A DNA stretch of 64,000 bases from NCBI GenBank assembly GCA_028335825.1, contig JAIOKI010000009.1:248001-312000 (forward strand), in the 5' to 3' direction. Positions 13,680 to 24,300 of this stretch are shown here, in pieces (the first letter of the stretch is position 1; each line of letters begins with the position of its first letter). The notes beneath the pieces were generated by a model. It was not told the origin of the DNA. It did no database searches and saw only the letters and a list, made by a program, of their open reading frames with translations. The position numbers and the translations under genes were made by a program. This DNA comes from Nosema muscidifuracis. Its lineage: Eukaryota; Microsporidia; Nosematidae.

Positions 13680-16480
13680 TCCGAAAACAATCAAGATTTA
13701 ATACAATGAATCTGATAAACGACGTAATAGAAGACAGCTTTAAACTTATCGAAAAGTCAGACGAAAACAAGCGCTACTTACTATCTTCAATGTAACTAAA
13801 GCACGACAAATATCATTTCATAGTTTAAATCGAATTGACAAATTACCATATTTTTATCAAATAACTCTATAACAAGATAAATGCGGGGCTTGGTGTTTAA
13901 TATTGTCTTACAGAATGCAACGATAACCAAAATCAGAGAATATCACAAGATCTATTTATGCTAGGAATAAGTAGGAATATCAAGAAGTTTCTTATAAAAA
14001 AGGTCTTTAAGAAGTACAAGATATATTAGAAGATATAAAAGAATAGAAGAATTAAAGAATTAAAGATAGTTATTGAAGATAAATAAATCCAACAACATAT
14101 AAGTGAATCTGAAGGTTAAGAAATAAGAAAAATAAGCAAATATATATACGAATGAAACTAATAAGACTTCAAAAAAAATTAGTAAGAATTATACAATCTC
14201 TTTCTTAATGTACAAACAATTTAGTTTTCTTGAGATTTTATAGACTGATGTAATCATTCTAAAACATATTTATACATTAAATTAGGCTCGGGTTCCAAAC
14301 ACAACTTTATCTTGAAATAATGTGCTAAACTGTTACATTTTTTCATTCAAAGATGACAAAGAAATAATCTGCACAAATAAAACAGTAGAATTCAACATAA
14401 GTACCTAAAATGGCTTACAGTAGTCTAATGTAAAACTCTACTTATACTAAAGCTTTTAACGAACATAATATTAGTAAATTTATTTGATTTTCAGACTAAG
14501 ATGGTAATTGACTACTCAAAAGAAAACTAATTTGAAACTGAACAGGGCTGGAAATAAAAAAAATTACTGAAGTACCAATAAGAACTCGAAAATTTATTTT
14601 AAGAAAAACTATACTTTATTAAAACAGAATTCCTAAATAAATAAATTAAATCATATCTTAAAGTACAAATCTAGGAGAAATAGAAACAGATAAATATTTC
14701 GTAATATAAAAAACTTACATTATGAAATTCTATAAACATAACCAACAGAAACTAAAGAATAGATACAGAGGATTTAATAAAATGAAATTATATAGGAAAG
14801 TAACTAAAGTTACTTCGGTCCGATATTTATCATTAAAAAATGGAAAATAATTTTAGTAGTAGATTATAAAGACGAAATACATATAATCCATTAAATGATA
14901 CAATTTCCCAGAGCTCTGAATAAAATCTGTACTAACTAGGTAGATCTTTCAAATAGTTTTTTTCAATTAAGATTAGATAATTAATATAAATAATTTTTGA
15001 TATTCAATATACTAGGAAGAATATTCAAATGCACAGATTTGCTTTTTGATTAAATAGGATTCAAATTGTTTCAAAATGTCATGATAGAAATACTTTAAGA
15101 TATAGAAACCATTTCAATATACATGACAATATTATATTTTCAGCAAAAGACACCTATGAACATGAAAAAAATCACTTGAGGTATTAAAAAGACTAAAAAA
15201 GTATAATGTAAAGATTAACTTTAAAAATCAGAGTTTATAACAGATCAGATGGATATTATAAATAATAGAGTCTTCAAAGGTACTCAACAAAATTTAGAAC
15301 CATAGAGAAATCGATGATAAAGAGTAAACGAAATATTCAAAAAATTATAAGTATACTAAACTGGGATATAAATTTTATACCAAACATAAGTCCAGAAATT
15401 ATAGAGGTCATATAAAAACTAAAGAAGAAATAAAAATTACAGAATTAAATATTATCTGACGACTGTAGAAATATAATACCGTGAAACTACATTGAAATTT
15501 ATACAGATAACAGAATTCTACTATTCAAAACAAAATAGTGATAGAATAAGAATATTGAAATTATTACTGAACGAATATAGTTTTTGTCTCAATACAATAG
15601 AAGGTAAAGAGAATGAAATCGCAGATCACCTGATCAGGCTTTTATTTAGACACGGAAGAATTTAAGAAGTTCAAACTGGAGCCATTTAAATTAAAAAAAA
15701 TGAAATAAGAATTTATAAACCCAATAGATCAATATGCAAAAGATAGGTAAAAACAAGCGAAACTACAAATAAGATTCAAAATAACTGAAAAGAGGCAAAA
15801 ACAAAGAATAATGATCACAGAAGAAGTAAAAAGAAAGTTTATCAATTTCATTTAGAAGTGTTTAGTTATTCAGATATGCAAGTGACTTATCATAATATAA
15901 AAAATTCTATGGTTGCAAATATGTGAAAAAAAGCGATCAAGAAAGTTATCGAAGATTGTGATATGTTCTAAAGAATATTTAAGCTCTAAAATAATAATAA
16001 ACTGCTTAATAAAAGTAAAAAACGCATTTAAAAATTGTATGGATCAAATTGAAGAATACTTTCTTACAGCAATTGAAATATTTACGAGATACAATTGAGT
16101 CTATTATCTAACATATTCTCATGAACTTTCATGTCTAGAAGAATGAACGAAAAAAACAATTAAATACATAATAACACATAACAAAAGGAATTATAAGCAA
16201 AGAATACAATGAATATCTAAGACAAAATAATATTATTCTAGGTGATACCTCTAAAGTATAGCCAAACCTCAAACAAAATGATAGCAAAGACTATTAGAAT
16301 ATTCAATAATGAAAAAATAGTGAAAAGAATAGATATAAATTACAAAATATTAATACTACATTTATCATTTATGAAATTGTATGGATATAATTTTTTAACT
16401 CCTGATGAAAAACAAATAAGTACATTAAGGTAATAAATAGACAAAACGGCTAAATAAAATAGGATTAATATAATATAAAT
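13680..16480 (+). mobile_element. Ty3/Gypsy-like pol relic (RT, RNase H, integrase)
   Basis: The plus strand shows the Ty3/Gypsy pol order in decayed form. Reverse-transcriptase blocks lie at about 14,860-15,200, with blocks like VVDYKD, GRIFKCTDLLF and the thumb motif HEKNHLEVLKRLKKYNVKINF. A connection/RNase H end lies at about 15,540-15,650 (LNTIEGKENEIADHL). A decayed integrase zinc finger lies at about 15,850-16,000, and the start of the integrase core at about 16,030-16,110 (FLTAIEIFTRY). Many breaks are present and the element is old. Its orientation is opposite to the 11.3-12.3 kb relic, so at least two insertions are involved. Confidence 0.7.
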
Positions 16481-17559
16481 GATTAAGTATTTGTAAATAA
16501 ATTTGATGCAACAAAATAAAGAAAATCAGGAGAAGAAACGATAGACTGGTTTGGAGATGATAGATGAATATAAACACGTGAATTACATAAAATGAAAGGG
16601 GGAAATGTGATAAACCTACATTTTATATAAATAAGCAATTTAATGACATAAATAAAATGTTTATTTTTGAAAATTAAACCATGATATTCAATCTCATTTC
16701 TACAAAATGCATTTATCACCGAAATACATGATTAAATATTTTTTCATCCAAATTAAATAATATTTATAAATAACACTTCAAAATGAGCACGTATAATTTA
16801 TTAAATTCGCTTTACGAGAGCTTATTATATCCATAATATTCACACAATAAAACATACTTCTACGGAGGATATGCTAATATGAAATCCTTGATTCAGATAT
16901 AAAACAATGTTTCTTCCATAAGCCTGTGGACTACGTTTAATTTATAATACTCGATAATATTATTGTTAAATATTTTGATATAATTCTTTTTATTCTTCCC
17001 TTTTATAAAAATTATTTAATATTTTTTGGAGGAATTAATTTAACATTAGTCTTAACGAAAACATACAAGAAAAATTAGCATAAAAATATTCATGAGTAGC
17101 TTCACAGTTTCATTCTTTGAAATGCTATTTGCTTACTTCTATAGTCTGGAACTGAATGTGCGACATACAACAAATACTACATTTTTAAAATGTTTATGAG
17201 ACTGACAATATGGTCAATTTTCAAACAGAGTTTTCAGAATTATAAACTTATAAAAAATTATCAAAATAATATTTAAGTCAAACAACAATTATTCAAAACA
17301 AATATCAACTTTTTTTTCGTTTTTATCTCAATCAGTATAAATTTCAAATTCTGCAAAGAGATACTATTCTTTAATTCAAAGATAAAGAACCAAATGGTAT
17401 TTAGTAAAAAATAACTTAAAAATTTACTAGGTGACAAATAATTGAATTTTTTAATATTTAATTATTTTATTTTTACCCCTAAAAAATTACCAGTGAAAAC
17501 AGGACCAAACGGTCACTTTTTATACTGAGAAAAACTATTTGACAGAATTTAGATCCTTG
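16481..17559. other. AT-rich stretch without a recognisable gene
   Basis: No gene is seen. The second copy of the dispersed repeat lies at 17,120-17,166. Short open frames here lack any recognisable feature. Confidence 0.5.
17120..17166 (+). repeat. Dispersed repeat, copy 2 (other copy at 10,385-10,432)
   Basis: This is the partner of the tract at 10,385-10,432. It contains the same 'aactgaatgtg' core in the same orientation. Confidence 0.35.
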
Positions 17560-18057
17560 ATGTATCTAAATTTTTAGCAGTTTTTCAAAACAATCTGCCA
17601 CTCTCCAAATAGCTTCATATCTTACTAAAAGGATCGTCTTTCCACTGACATCTTTTATGTAAGGAATGTCTGAATCCCTAACACCTAATATCTTAGCCCA
17701 TACAGCTAAATTTTTATGGCCTTCTCCTGATGATAGACCTTCCATTATAACCAGCCGAAAACAACTATCGGTTGGTTTTCTAGAGAGGACTCTTTCTTAT
17801 ACAACACAATAATTTTCTTGTACTCTTCTTCTCCATATACTTCTTCTCATTATAAGAGACTTTAGGCACTTAAGCCTTCTGGAATGAATGATTGTACTAC
17901 TAATTTTTCTTGATTCAACTGAATCAGAGACTTCCCTTTCTAATAAATTAAAAATATTTTTTCTTTTATAAGAAAATACTCTTCTATAAATACAGGATTT
18001 TAATAAAGAGAACAATTTATTCATTATTAAAATCCTTACTTTCTCGGGCAGGATCAC
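17560..18057 (-). pseudogene. Decayed LINE ORF1, C-terminal part
   Basis: About 60 residues encoded at 17,575-17,765 are nearly the same as the C-terminal domain of the rDNA-associated LINE ORF1 from its residue 500 on. They include MEGLSSGEGHKNLAVW, the ILGV..SDIPYIKDVSGK block and LLVRYEA. The reading then departs from the family after RVAD and soon stops. Upstream in the same frame an 86-codon open stretch (17,797-18,057) is separated by one in-frame stop. This is a truncated, dead copy of the same LINE family. It lies next to a second, more distant ORF1-like frame (18,017-18,643), so the locus is composite. Confidence 0.7.
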
Positions 18058-18643
18058 CCATCTTCTTTCCTAAATAAGTAAAAGAGCCATAGTCAGGCTT
18101 TTTCTTATTTAATTCTTTCTTTATATACCTGCAGGCTTCTACAAGTGGTATAAAATTTTTGAATGTCTTAGAGAGCCTCAGTAATTCCTCTAAAACAGCA
18201 TTTTTTCTAACTAATATAAAGCTGGTAAGTAATGACACATCATTACATACCTGTATTTCGCTTATATTAGCTTTCAAGTTTCTTATTGCCTTTTGGCAAA
18301 CACTCTCTCTAATCATCAGAAGAATAACATCTGAATCATTGAATCTTTTCACTAAGGAGATATCCTTAGTCTTCACTTCTAACAAAGCAGCCCATGTGTC
18401 TCTAGATTGGTGCTGCCCTTTAGATTCAAGTCCAGATATCAATGTGAATCTGAACTTGCAGTTAGAAGGAGACTTACCTTCCTTAATTAACTTTATAAGA
18501 GTGGCGTGCTGCTCAGGGATGCGGCCTGTTCTAAAGTAATATTCTAGAGAACTAATACATAGGTTGCTAACTTTCCCTTGCAGGCTTTGTTTATAACTAT
18601 TTTTAAATAAAGATTTATTCTCTTGGTTGCTCTTAAGTGGCAT
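18017..18643 (-). CDS. LINE ORF1-like protein, diverged family
   Basis: This is an uninterrupted 208-codon frame. Its residues from about 46 to 175 align end to end with the C-terminal domain of the 640-residue LINE ORF1 (from its residue 490 on). Both have an EGK-x-P...F-x-L-x...GL-x-S start, a W-x-x-LL/IL-x-VK-x-x-DI block, a VILL/TILL-x-x-RE/RY block, and a K-x-FK/WK-x-F-x-PL block near the end. Identity is low, so this is a different LINE family or an old paralogue. ORF1 proteins of LINEs usually bind element RNA, but that is family knowledge and no RNA-binding motif is visible here. No ORF2 follows. Its 3' end overlaps the decayed ORF1 remnant at 17,560-18,057 in another frame. It may be a remnant or a captured stand-alone gene. 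Confidence 0.5.
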   Translation of the reverse strand: MPLKSNQENKSLFKNSYKQSLQGKVSNLCISSLEYYFRTGRIPEQHATLIKLIKEGKSPSNCKFRFTLISGLESKGQHQSRDTWAALLEVKTKDISLVKRFNDSDVILLMIRESVCQKAIRNLKANISEIQVCNDVSLLTSFILVRKNAVLEELLRLSKTFKNFIPLVEACRYIKKELNKKKPDYGSFTYLGKKMGDPARESKDFNNE

Positions 18644-18710
18644 GAGATATATTTTCTCATGCTTTTTATAGTTTTATCCTTGATAAATTGAATAAATAGT
18701 TAATATTATT

Positions 18711-18750
18711 TTATCAATTAATTATTAAGAAATAACTAATTAATTGATAA
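18711..18750. repeat. Perfect 14-bp inverted repeat (hairpin)
   Basis: TTATCAATTAATTA at 18,711-18,724 is matched by its exact reverse complement at 18,737-18,750, with a 12-nt loop. It lies about 70 bp upstream of the ORF1-like frame on the minus strand. It could be a terminator, a transposon end or a chance palindrome of AT-rich DNA. Confidence 0.5.
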
Positions 18751-18894
18751 ATTAACATATAAGGATATTACAGTAAACAAAAGAAAATATAAATAAAAAT
18801 ACATGTGGATATAATACCACATTCTGCCTTCCCTAATATTTTAAATCGCGAACATGTATAAATTGAGTCTCTACCTTTAACCGTACCCAGCATC

Positions 18895-19927
18895 CTCTTT
18901 GTTAATAGTTTTATTTTTATTCGTTTCAGACATCCTAAAAAACTAGTGTTCTCTTTATAAAATTTTTAAAATATCAACATCCCTCCCTTTTAGCTCATAG
19001 GTCCATCATCAACCAATAGCTTTAATTGTGAAGCGTGTCTCTTAACAACCCCATTTTTTGTTTCAACATTATATGCATTATTATCTAATACTTCTATTAT
19101 TTTTCCTCTTACCTTAAACTTTGGGTTTCCTTTTTTTCAGAATTCCTTCTTTTTTTATAATTACAATTTCTCCAACCTGAAAGAATACCTCATTTTCTTT
19201 TGCTATGTTCTTTTTATTGAATTTAACAATATTATCAATTTGTTTCGCTTTCAATAAATCTCAATTCTCTTTTAACATTGCTTCATTAGGCGACATATTT
19301 ATTCTTGTGTGAAAAGATATATTGTATACCTCTAATGCTCGCTTTAATTTAACGGCAATTAATTTATCTTTCTTATTTTTAAAAACTAAATCTTCTAAAG
19401 TTCTATTGAATCTCTCAACTCGTCCATTCGACTATAGGAATAGTCTGCTTTAACACCTGCAGCTATTATCCTTAATACAGCCTTATTACTAAGCTTAAAT
19501 GGCCTGGCTTCATTTTCAACTCTTTTAATGAAAGCTATTACTTCTTCATCAACTTTCTGGCACAGCCTATATACTTGTCCAATATCATACTTCTTCACCT
19601 CGAACTTCTCTTTTGCTAAACTCTTCCGCGCCTTATAATCCGTAGCTGCTTTACGCTTGGATTCATGGATCTCCTGGTGCCAAATTACGATATCGTAATC
19701 TGCTCTTCCAATTATATATTCGATCTTTTCTTGATCTGTTTTTTGTCTGAAAAAACTCATAACTTCTAATCTCATACATTCCTTTAATAGGTTTGCACTT
19801 AATATAAAGTTCTCGATGGGTTTCGTATGCCCATTCTCCACCATGTTAATAGTTTTATTTTATTCGTTTCAGACATCCTAAAAAACTAGGGTTCTTTTTA
19901 TAAATTTTTAAAAATATTAACACTCTT
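18895..19927 (-). mobile_element. Compact 1.0-kb LTR retroelement with 80-bp LTRs and a target duplication
   Basis: The LTR at 18,900-18,979 (80 bp) and the LTR at 19,844-19,922 (79 bp) are close copies. Each starts TGTT and ends AACA on the minus strand. The flanks at 18,895-18,899 and 19,923-19,927 are both CTCTT, a 5-bp target-site duplication. Next to the downstream LTR is a purine tract (AAAGGGAGGGA), as expected for a polypurine tract. Next to the upstream LTR the internal part starts TGGTGGAGAATGG, which looks like a tRNA primer-binding site. Inside are a gag-like frame and a piece resembling the C-terminal domain of a Ty3-type integrase. Most of pol is absent, so this is a small deletion derivative whose ends look whole. 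It sits inside an older Ty3-like relic. Confidence 0.8.
19395..19844 (-). CDS. Gag-like frame inside the compact LTR element
   Basis: This is an open frame of 149 codons. The A of its first ATG is the last base of the upstream LTR, so coding starts right at the putative primer-binding site. The product is charged and helical, with an IIGRADYDIVIWHQE stretch near the middle, and its general make-up is like the gag-like frame at 135-560. By position it is gag; no zinc knuckle is visible. The last dozen residues come from the adjoining integrase-derived sequence. It is treated as part of a fossil element. Confidence 0.5.
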   Translation of the reverse strand: MVENGHTKPIENFILSANLLKECMRLEVMSFFRQKTDQEKIEYIIGRADYDIVIWHQEIHESKRKAATDYKARKSLAKEKFEVKKYDIGQVYRLCQKVDEEVIAFIKRVENEARPFKLSNKAVLRIIAAGVKADYSYSRMDELRDSIEL

Positions 19928-21016
19928 CTTCCTATCAATTCTATCCGTTTTCGTCCGCAATATTTTTATCTAATTTCCTAGCTTTATAATTTCTATTGTT
20001 GTAGGAAGAATTAATGCTAAAAAACATATTTTATTTTAGGGGTTACTCTTTATGTAACAATGGTGATAATTAAGTCATGACATCACCAAGTTACTTGATC
20101 CCAACACCTATAATAAACATATTCATTAATATTAAAGTTCGCCCTTTTCCCTGTACTTTTTCTACTATTAACCTCTACTATTCTTTTATATGGATCATAT
20201 GGTGAATGCATCTTTATTATTGTAAATGGGGCTGATCCTAACACTCAGTTATAATTAATATTAATAGTTTTTTCTATTCGCTTTAAAATATCTTCAATTT
20301 TACGATTCTTGCTGATCGATAATATAAACGACACTGTCTTATTTAATGCTTCTGATATTTCATTTGATCTTGGACTATAAATAGGAACTAATGTATGCTT
20401 AATTCCTTTGTCCTTCAAATATTTTTGTAACGTATTGCTAATATATTGTCTTCCATTATCTGAAATAATATTCTTTGATTTTCCATATAGTTCTTTCCAT
20501 ATATCTATGGCGTCTATTATTTTTTTCAGCATTTATTTTATATCCAAAGAAAACCCTAGTATATCTAGAATATATATCTGTCATAGTAAGTATATATCCT
20601 GACTCTTTCTTTCCGCAATGTTGAAAGTTGTCTAGTCGAAATGGACCATAAATATCGGTACTTACCCTCTCAAATGGTTATTTTGCTTCCATAAAAATTT
20701 CTTTGACTTTAGCGATGTGATAAACTTTATATCTCTTACAAATTTCTATTGTAGCTATATCAATATATTTAATTGGAACGCTATAAGTCTTAAAGTTCAA
20801 TTTGGTTGGCTCTTTTAATAATTTAATTTTTACTTGCAGATTCTTTATATTTTGAAAATTGTCATTTTGTTTTCGGTAAAATTTTAAATAGTTTAATACT
20901 TCATCTTCCGCTGCTACTCCACATACACTATCTAATAATCGATACTCTAGAATTTCATAAATCGTTTTTCCATCTCCTTTAAATTTAAATAATTCATTGT
21001 CTAATTTAATTGTATG
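19928..21016 (-). mobile_element. Ty3/Gypsy-like integrase relic, host of two later insertions
   Basis: The minus strand reads as a decayed Ty3-like integrase. A block with STDIYGPF lies near 20,640, a TDIYSRYTRVFFGY block near 20,560, an integrase core piece with DNGRQY lies at 20,245-20,532, and a C-terminal-domain-like piece lies at 19,990-20,245. On the other side of the compact LTR element, at about 18,830-18,895, the reading resumes with an integrase-tail-like block. The compact element therefore inserted into this one. The LINE tail abuts it at 21,016/21,017. The element is old and broken. Confidence 0.65.
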
Positions 21017-21155
21017 CTAAATAATAAAAAAATAAAAATAAAATAATTTATTGAGATAAGAAAGAAAAGCCACACAGCAAGTAAAAACTTCTACATCCAA
21101 TATTATGTGACACACACCAGCATACCATGAAGGCCTTGCTTGTAGGAAGATTGGG

Positions 21156-21225
21156 AACCCCTTAGGATTAGTTAAAATCCATCAGTCATAATGACTGAGA
21201 CCTGCGTTCAGCAGGATTTTGGGTT
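21156..21225 (-). ncRNA. LINE 3' UTR cloverleaf, left copy
   Basis: This 70-nt segment of the 3' UTR can fold into an outer stem (AACCC with GGGTT) enclosing three hairpins: CCTGC/GCAGG, TCAGTCA/TGACTGA and GGATT/AATCC. The same structure occurs in the other three LINE tails in the window. In other LINEs a 3' UTR structure is recognised by the element's reverse transcriptase, which is the likely role here. Confidence 0.6.
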
Positions 21226-21369
21226 ATCGCCTGGTTCAATACACCATTTAAGAACACAACTCAGTTCAGCGGAATGCTACGGCATAATATGCAGCTTTAA
21301 GCCAAACCCCTCCCAGGTCAGAATTTGATTCTTTTGTTGCTAATAAATTAGCTACTTTTGTATCAGATT

Positions 21370-24300
21370 TTACTCTGATGAGACATGAAGTCTACTCTTT
21401 TGTTGTACAATGATATATCTTTGTACTATCATTTTATCAAGAAATTCTACTCTTACAAGTAGAGCTTTTCTTCCTGTTGGTGAAGTCTTGATGTCATTGA
21501 TATTACCAATGATCATCTTAACTCGTTCTACTTTTGTCAGAGTTAAAGAATTTAACTCTGTAATTTTGTTCTCATAAAGAGATCTTGTCTCAGATAAGGA
21601 TGGACAATCTAACAGGAAATGTTCAAGATTTTCCTGTTCTCCCTCACATAGAAAGCAATGTTCTCTATAATACTGAGGGATTCTAAGAGCATTAGCTAAC
21701 GCAGAAGACCATCTAATTAAATTACATCTTATTTTAGTGTAATTCCTTATCTGTCTCTTATTTATTTGTGTTAGTATGTACTTGAGTTGAGACTCAAATA
21801 TACCATACTGTGCTGCTAGTGAGGATGCTATGGTAGTATTATAGGATTTCCTACCTTTCAATACCTCGATTATTCTTTGTTTGGCTACTTTGTAGTCAAT
21901 ACTTTCATAGTCGTGTCCGACATATCTTTTACACCACCGTCGAGTTCTTGAACTCCATGTAGTCTTTTTGGCTCTTGGAACTTGTTCTACAAATTCCGAG
22001 ATTATAGTTTTGTTGTGTTTCCACTTCCTCAGTGCTCTAAAGCGATTTAGAGCTGCTTGTATTTGAATTCTGTTAATACAGAACTCATCCATTATCCTAT
22101 CTAATGGAACTATTTTTGTCCAGAATATCATCCGAACAGCTTTTCTGAGAATCCTACTGATTCTCCCTGATCTTGTGCTAGACATTCCCCATAACTCACT
22201 ACCGTACATGAGTGCAGGTACTAGTACATTCTTTATTAGTATTCCCTTAAACGGAATACATATACTCTTGTTAAGAAGCTTTGGTTTCAATGCTTCTAAT
22301 GCTTTTTTGCCTCTAAAGGCTCCATCTTTTACAAGATGATCTTCGAGGGTGCTTCTTTTAATCAAAACACCCAAATACCTGTATTCTGTGACTTCACAGA
22401 TCTTTCCGAAATCAATATCTATAGAGATATCTTCTGACTCATAGCTTGTATTGGTATTCCATACGAGAATACCACTTTTGTTACAGTTAACTTTCATTTG
22501 ATTGTCAACTGCCCATTTGCTGATTTGTTGAATTTTTAGTTCCAAATCATTTTTTGAATCACCAAAGACAACAATGTCATCTGCAAACATCAGTCCTGGT
22601 ATTGCTATTGTTGATCGAGGTACAATCACTTTTGTCATGTCATCAAAAATGTCATTAATAAACAGATTGAACAACATTGGAGAACAAGGGCATCCTTGTC
22701 TCACACCTTTTCTGTAGCTATAGCCACTGCTTGTATCTCCACCTATGCGGATTCTCATTTGTGTGTTACCATATATATCTTTCAATGTATTGATAAGATA
22801 CTCTGGTATACAATACTTTTGTAGCTTATTAAATAATAGCTCATGACTAACATTATCATAAGCTTTTTCGAAGTCTATGAAGCACAGATATGTCTTCAGA
22901 CTTCGAAATTCTCTTCTTTTAACAACTTCTAATAAAGTTGCTACCTGGTTCATACATTCTTCTCCTGCTCTAAATCCAGCCTGATAAGGAGAAAGAATGT
23001 TATTTGTATCGACAAACTGTGTAAGTCTATCATTGATTATTTTTAGGTATATTTTACTGATTGTATTAATCAGTGCAATACCTCTATAGTTGTTGATATC
23101 TGTTTCATCTCCCTTTTTATGGAGGCATACCATATCAGCAGCACTCCAATAAACAGGTGGGCTGGCACCTGTTATAAATTTGTTGATCTCATCCACCAGG
23201 AATGAGGGCAGCTTTTTATCTACTAGACTAGGCCTAAGTAGTACCTTGTATAGCTCAGTTGGAATTTCATCCGGACCGGCTGCTTTGTTATTGCCACAAT
23301 TATTTGTAGCTTTTATTAATTCCTCCATTGTGACGTCATCAGGAGGCTCTTTTAAAGGACTTTTGTTGTATATAGAGTCACTATCTACAGTTGATGTTGC
23401 TAATTTAGCATAAAATTTGTTAGCTATTTCTAGCTTCTTTTGTTGCTCATTGTGAGCTCTGCCCTCCTCGTCTTGAAGACAAACATTGTCTAGTCTAACT
23501 GATGTGTTAGACATACCCTTTAGCCACTTCCAGAAATCTCTAGAGCGATTACTTTTATAGAGGTTTATGCCATTAAAGGCCCAGAGATTAGCTCGTTCTC
23601 GCCGAACCTTCACTCTTGTTTCCTCAACTTCTTTTTTTAATGTCAAATACCTAAAAGCATTTGCATCATTCCATTGTTTTAGTACTTGCTTTGTGGCAAG
23701 TCTAAATCTTTTATACACATTAATGTGCTTCCATTTAATAGGTAATCCTTTTCTTACCTTAACTTTATCGTACACCTTTTCAGTTGTACATACTTCTTTT
23801 AAAACTCTTGGGAGTTCTTCTATTGTGAATAGTTTCCTATTCAAAAGCTGACTCAATTTCTCTTCAATAAGAGGATCTTGCATCTTCTTTCTGTTATATG
23901 TAAAAGATGTCTCTACTACTGGAGAAGGAAGAGTTATATATCTTCTAAGTAGTAGATGATCTCCTACAGCCCATCTTTGTGAGATAGTAACCTTCTCACT
24001 GTCTTGCTTTAAGACTCTAAAGATCGTATCAATACGTCTTTTTGAGACTTTACCATTACTCAGGATTCTAGTTCCTGATACTCTATTGTAGTTGATAAGA
24101 GGATTTAAACCTCCAGCAACAAGCTTTTGTTTGAGAGTTGAATCTTTACAATTCATATCTCCCATTACTATAATCTCCTTGTAGCATCTTTTGTTCTTCT
24201 CAATATTAAGAAGGTTGATTAATTTTATGAGAGTTAATTGCTTAAGCTCTCTATCTTGTGGCACATAGACATTGATAACTAGTATCTTTGTCCATCCTGT

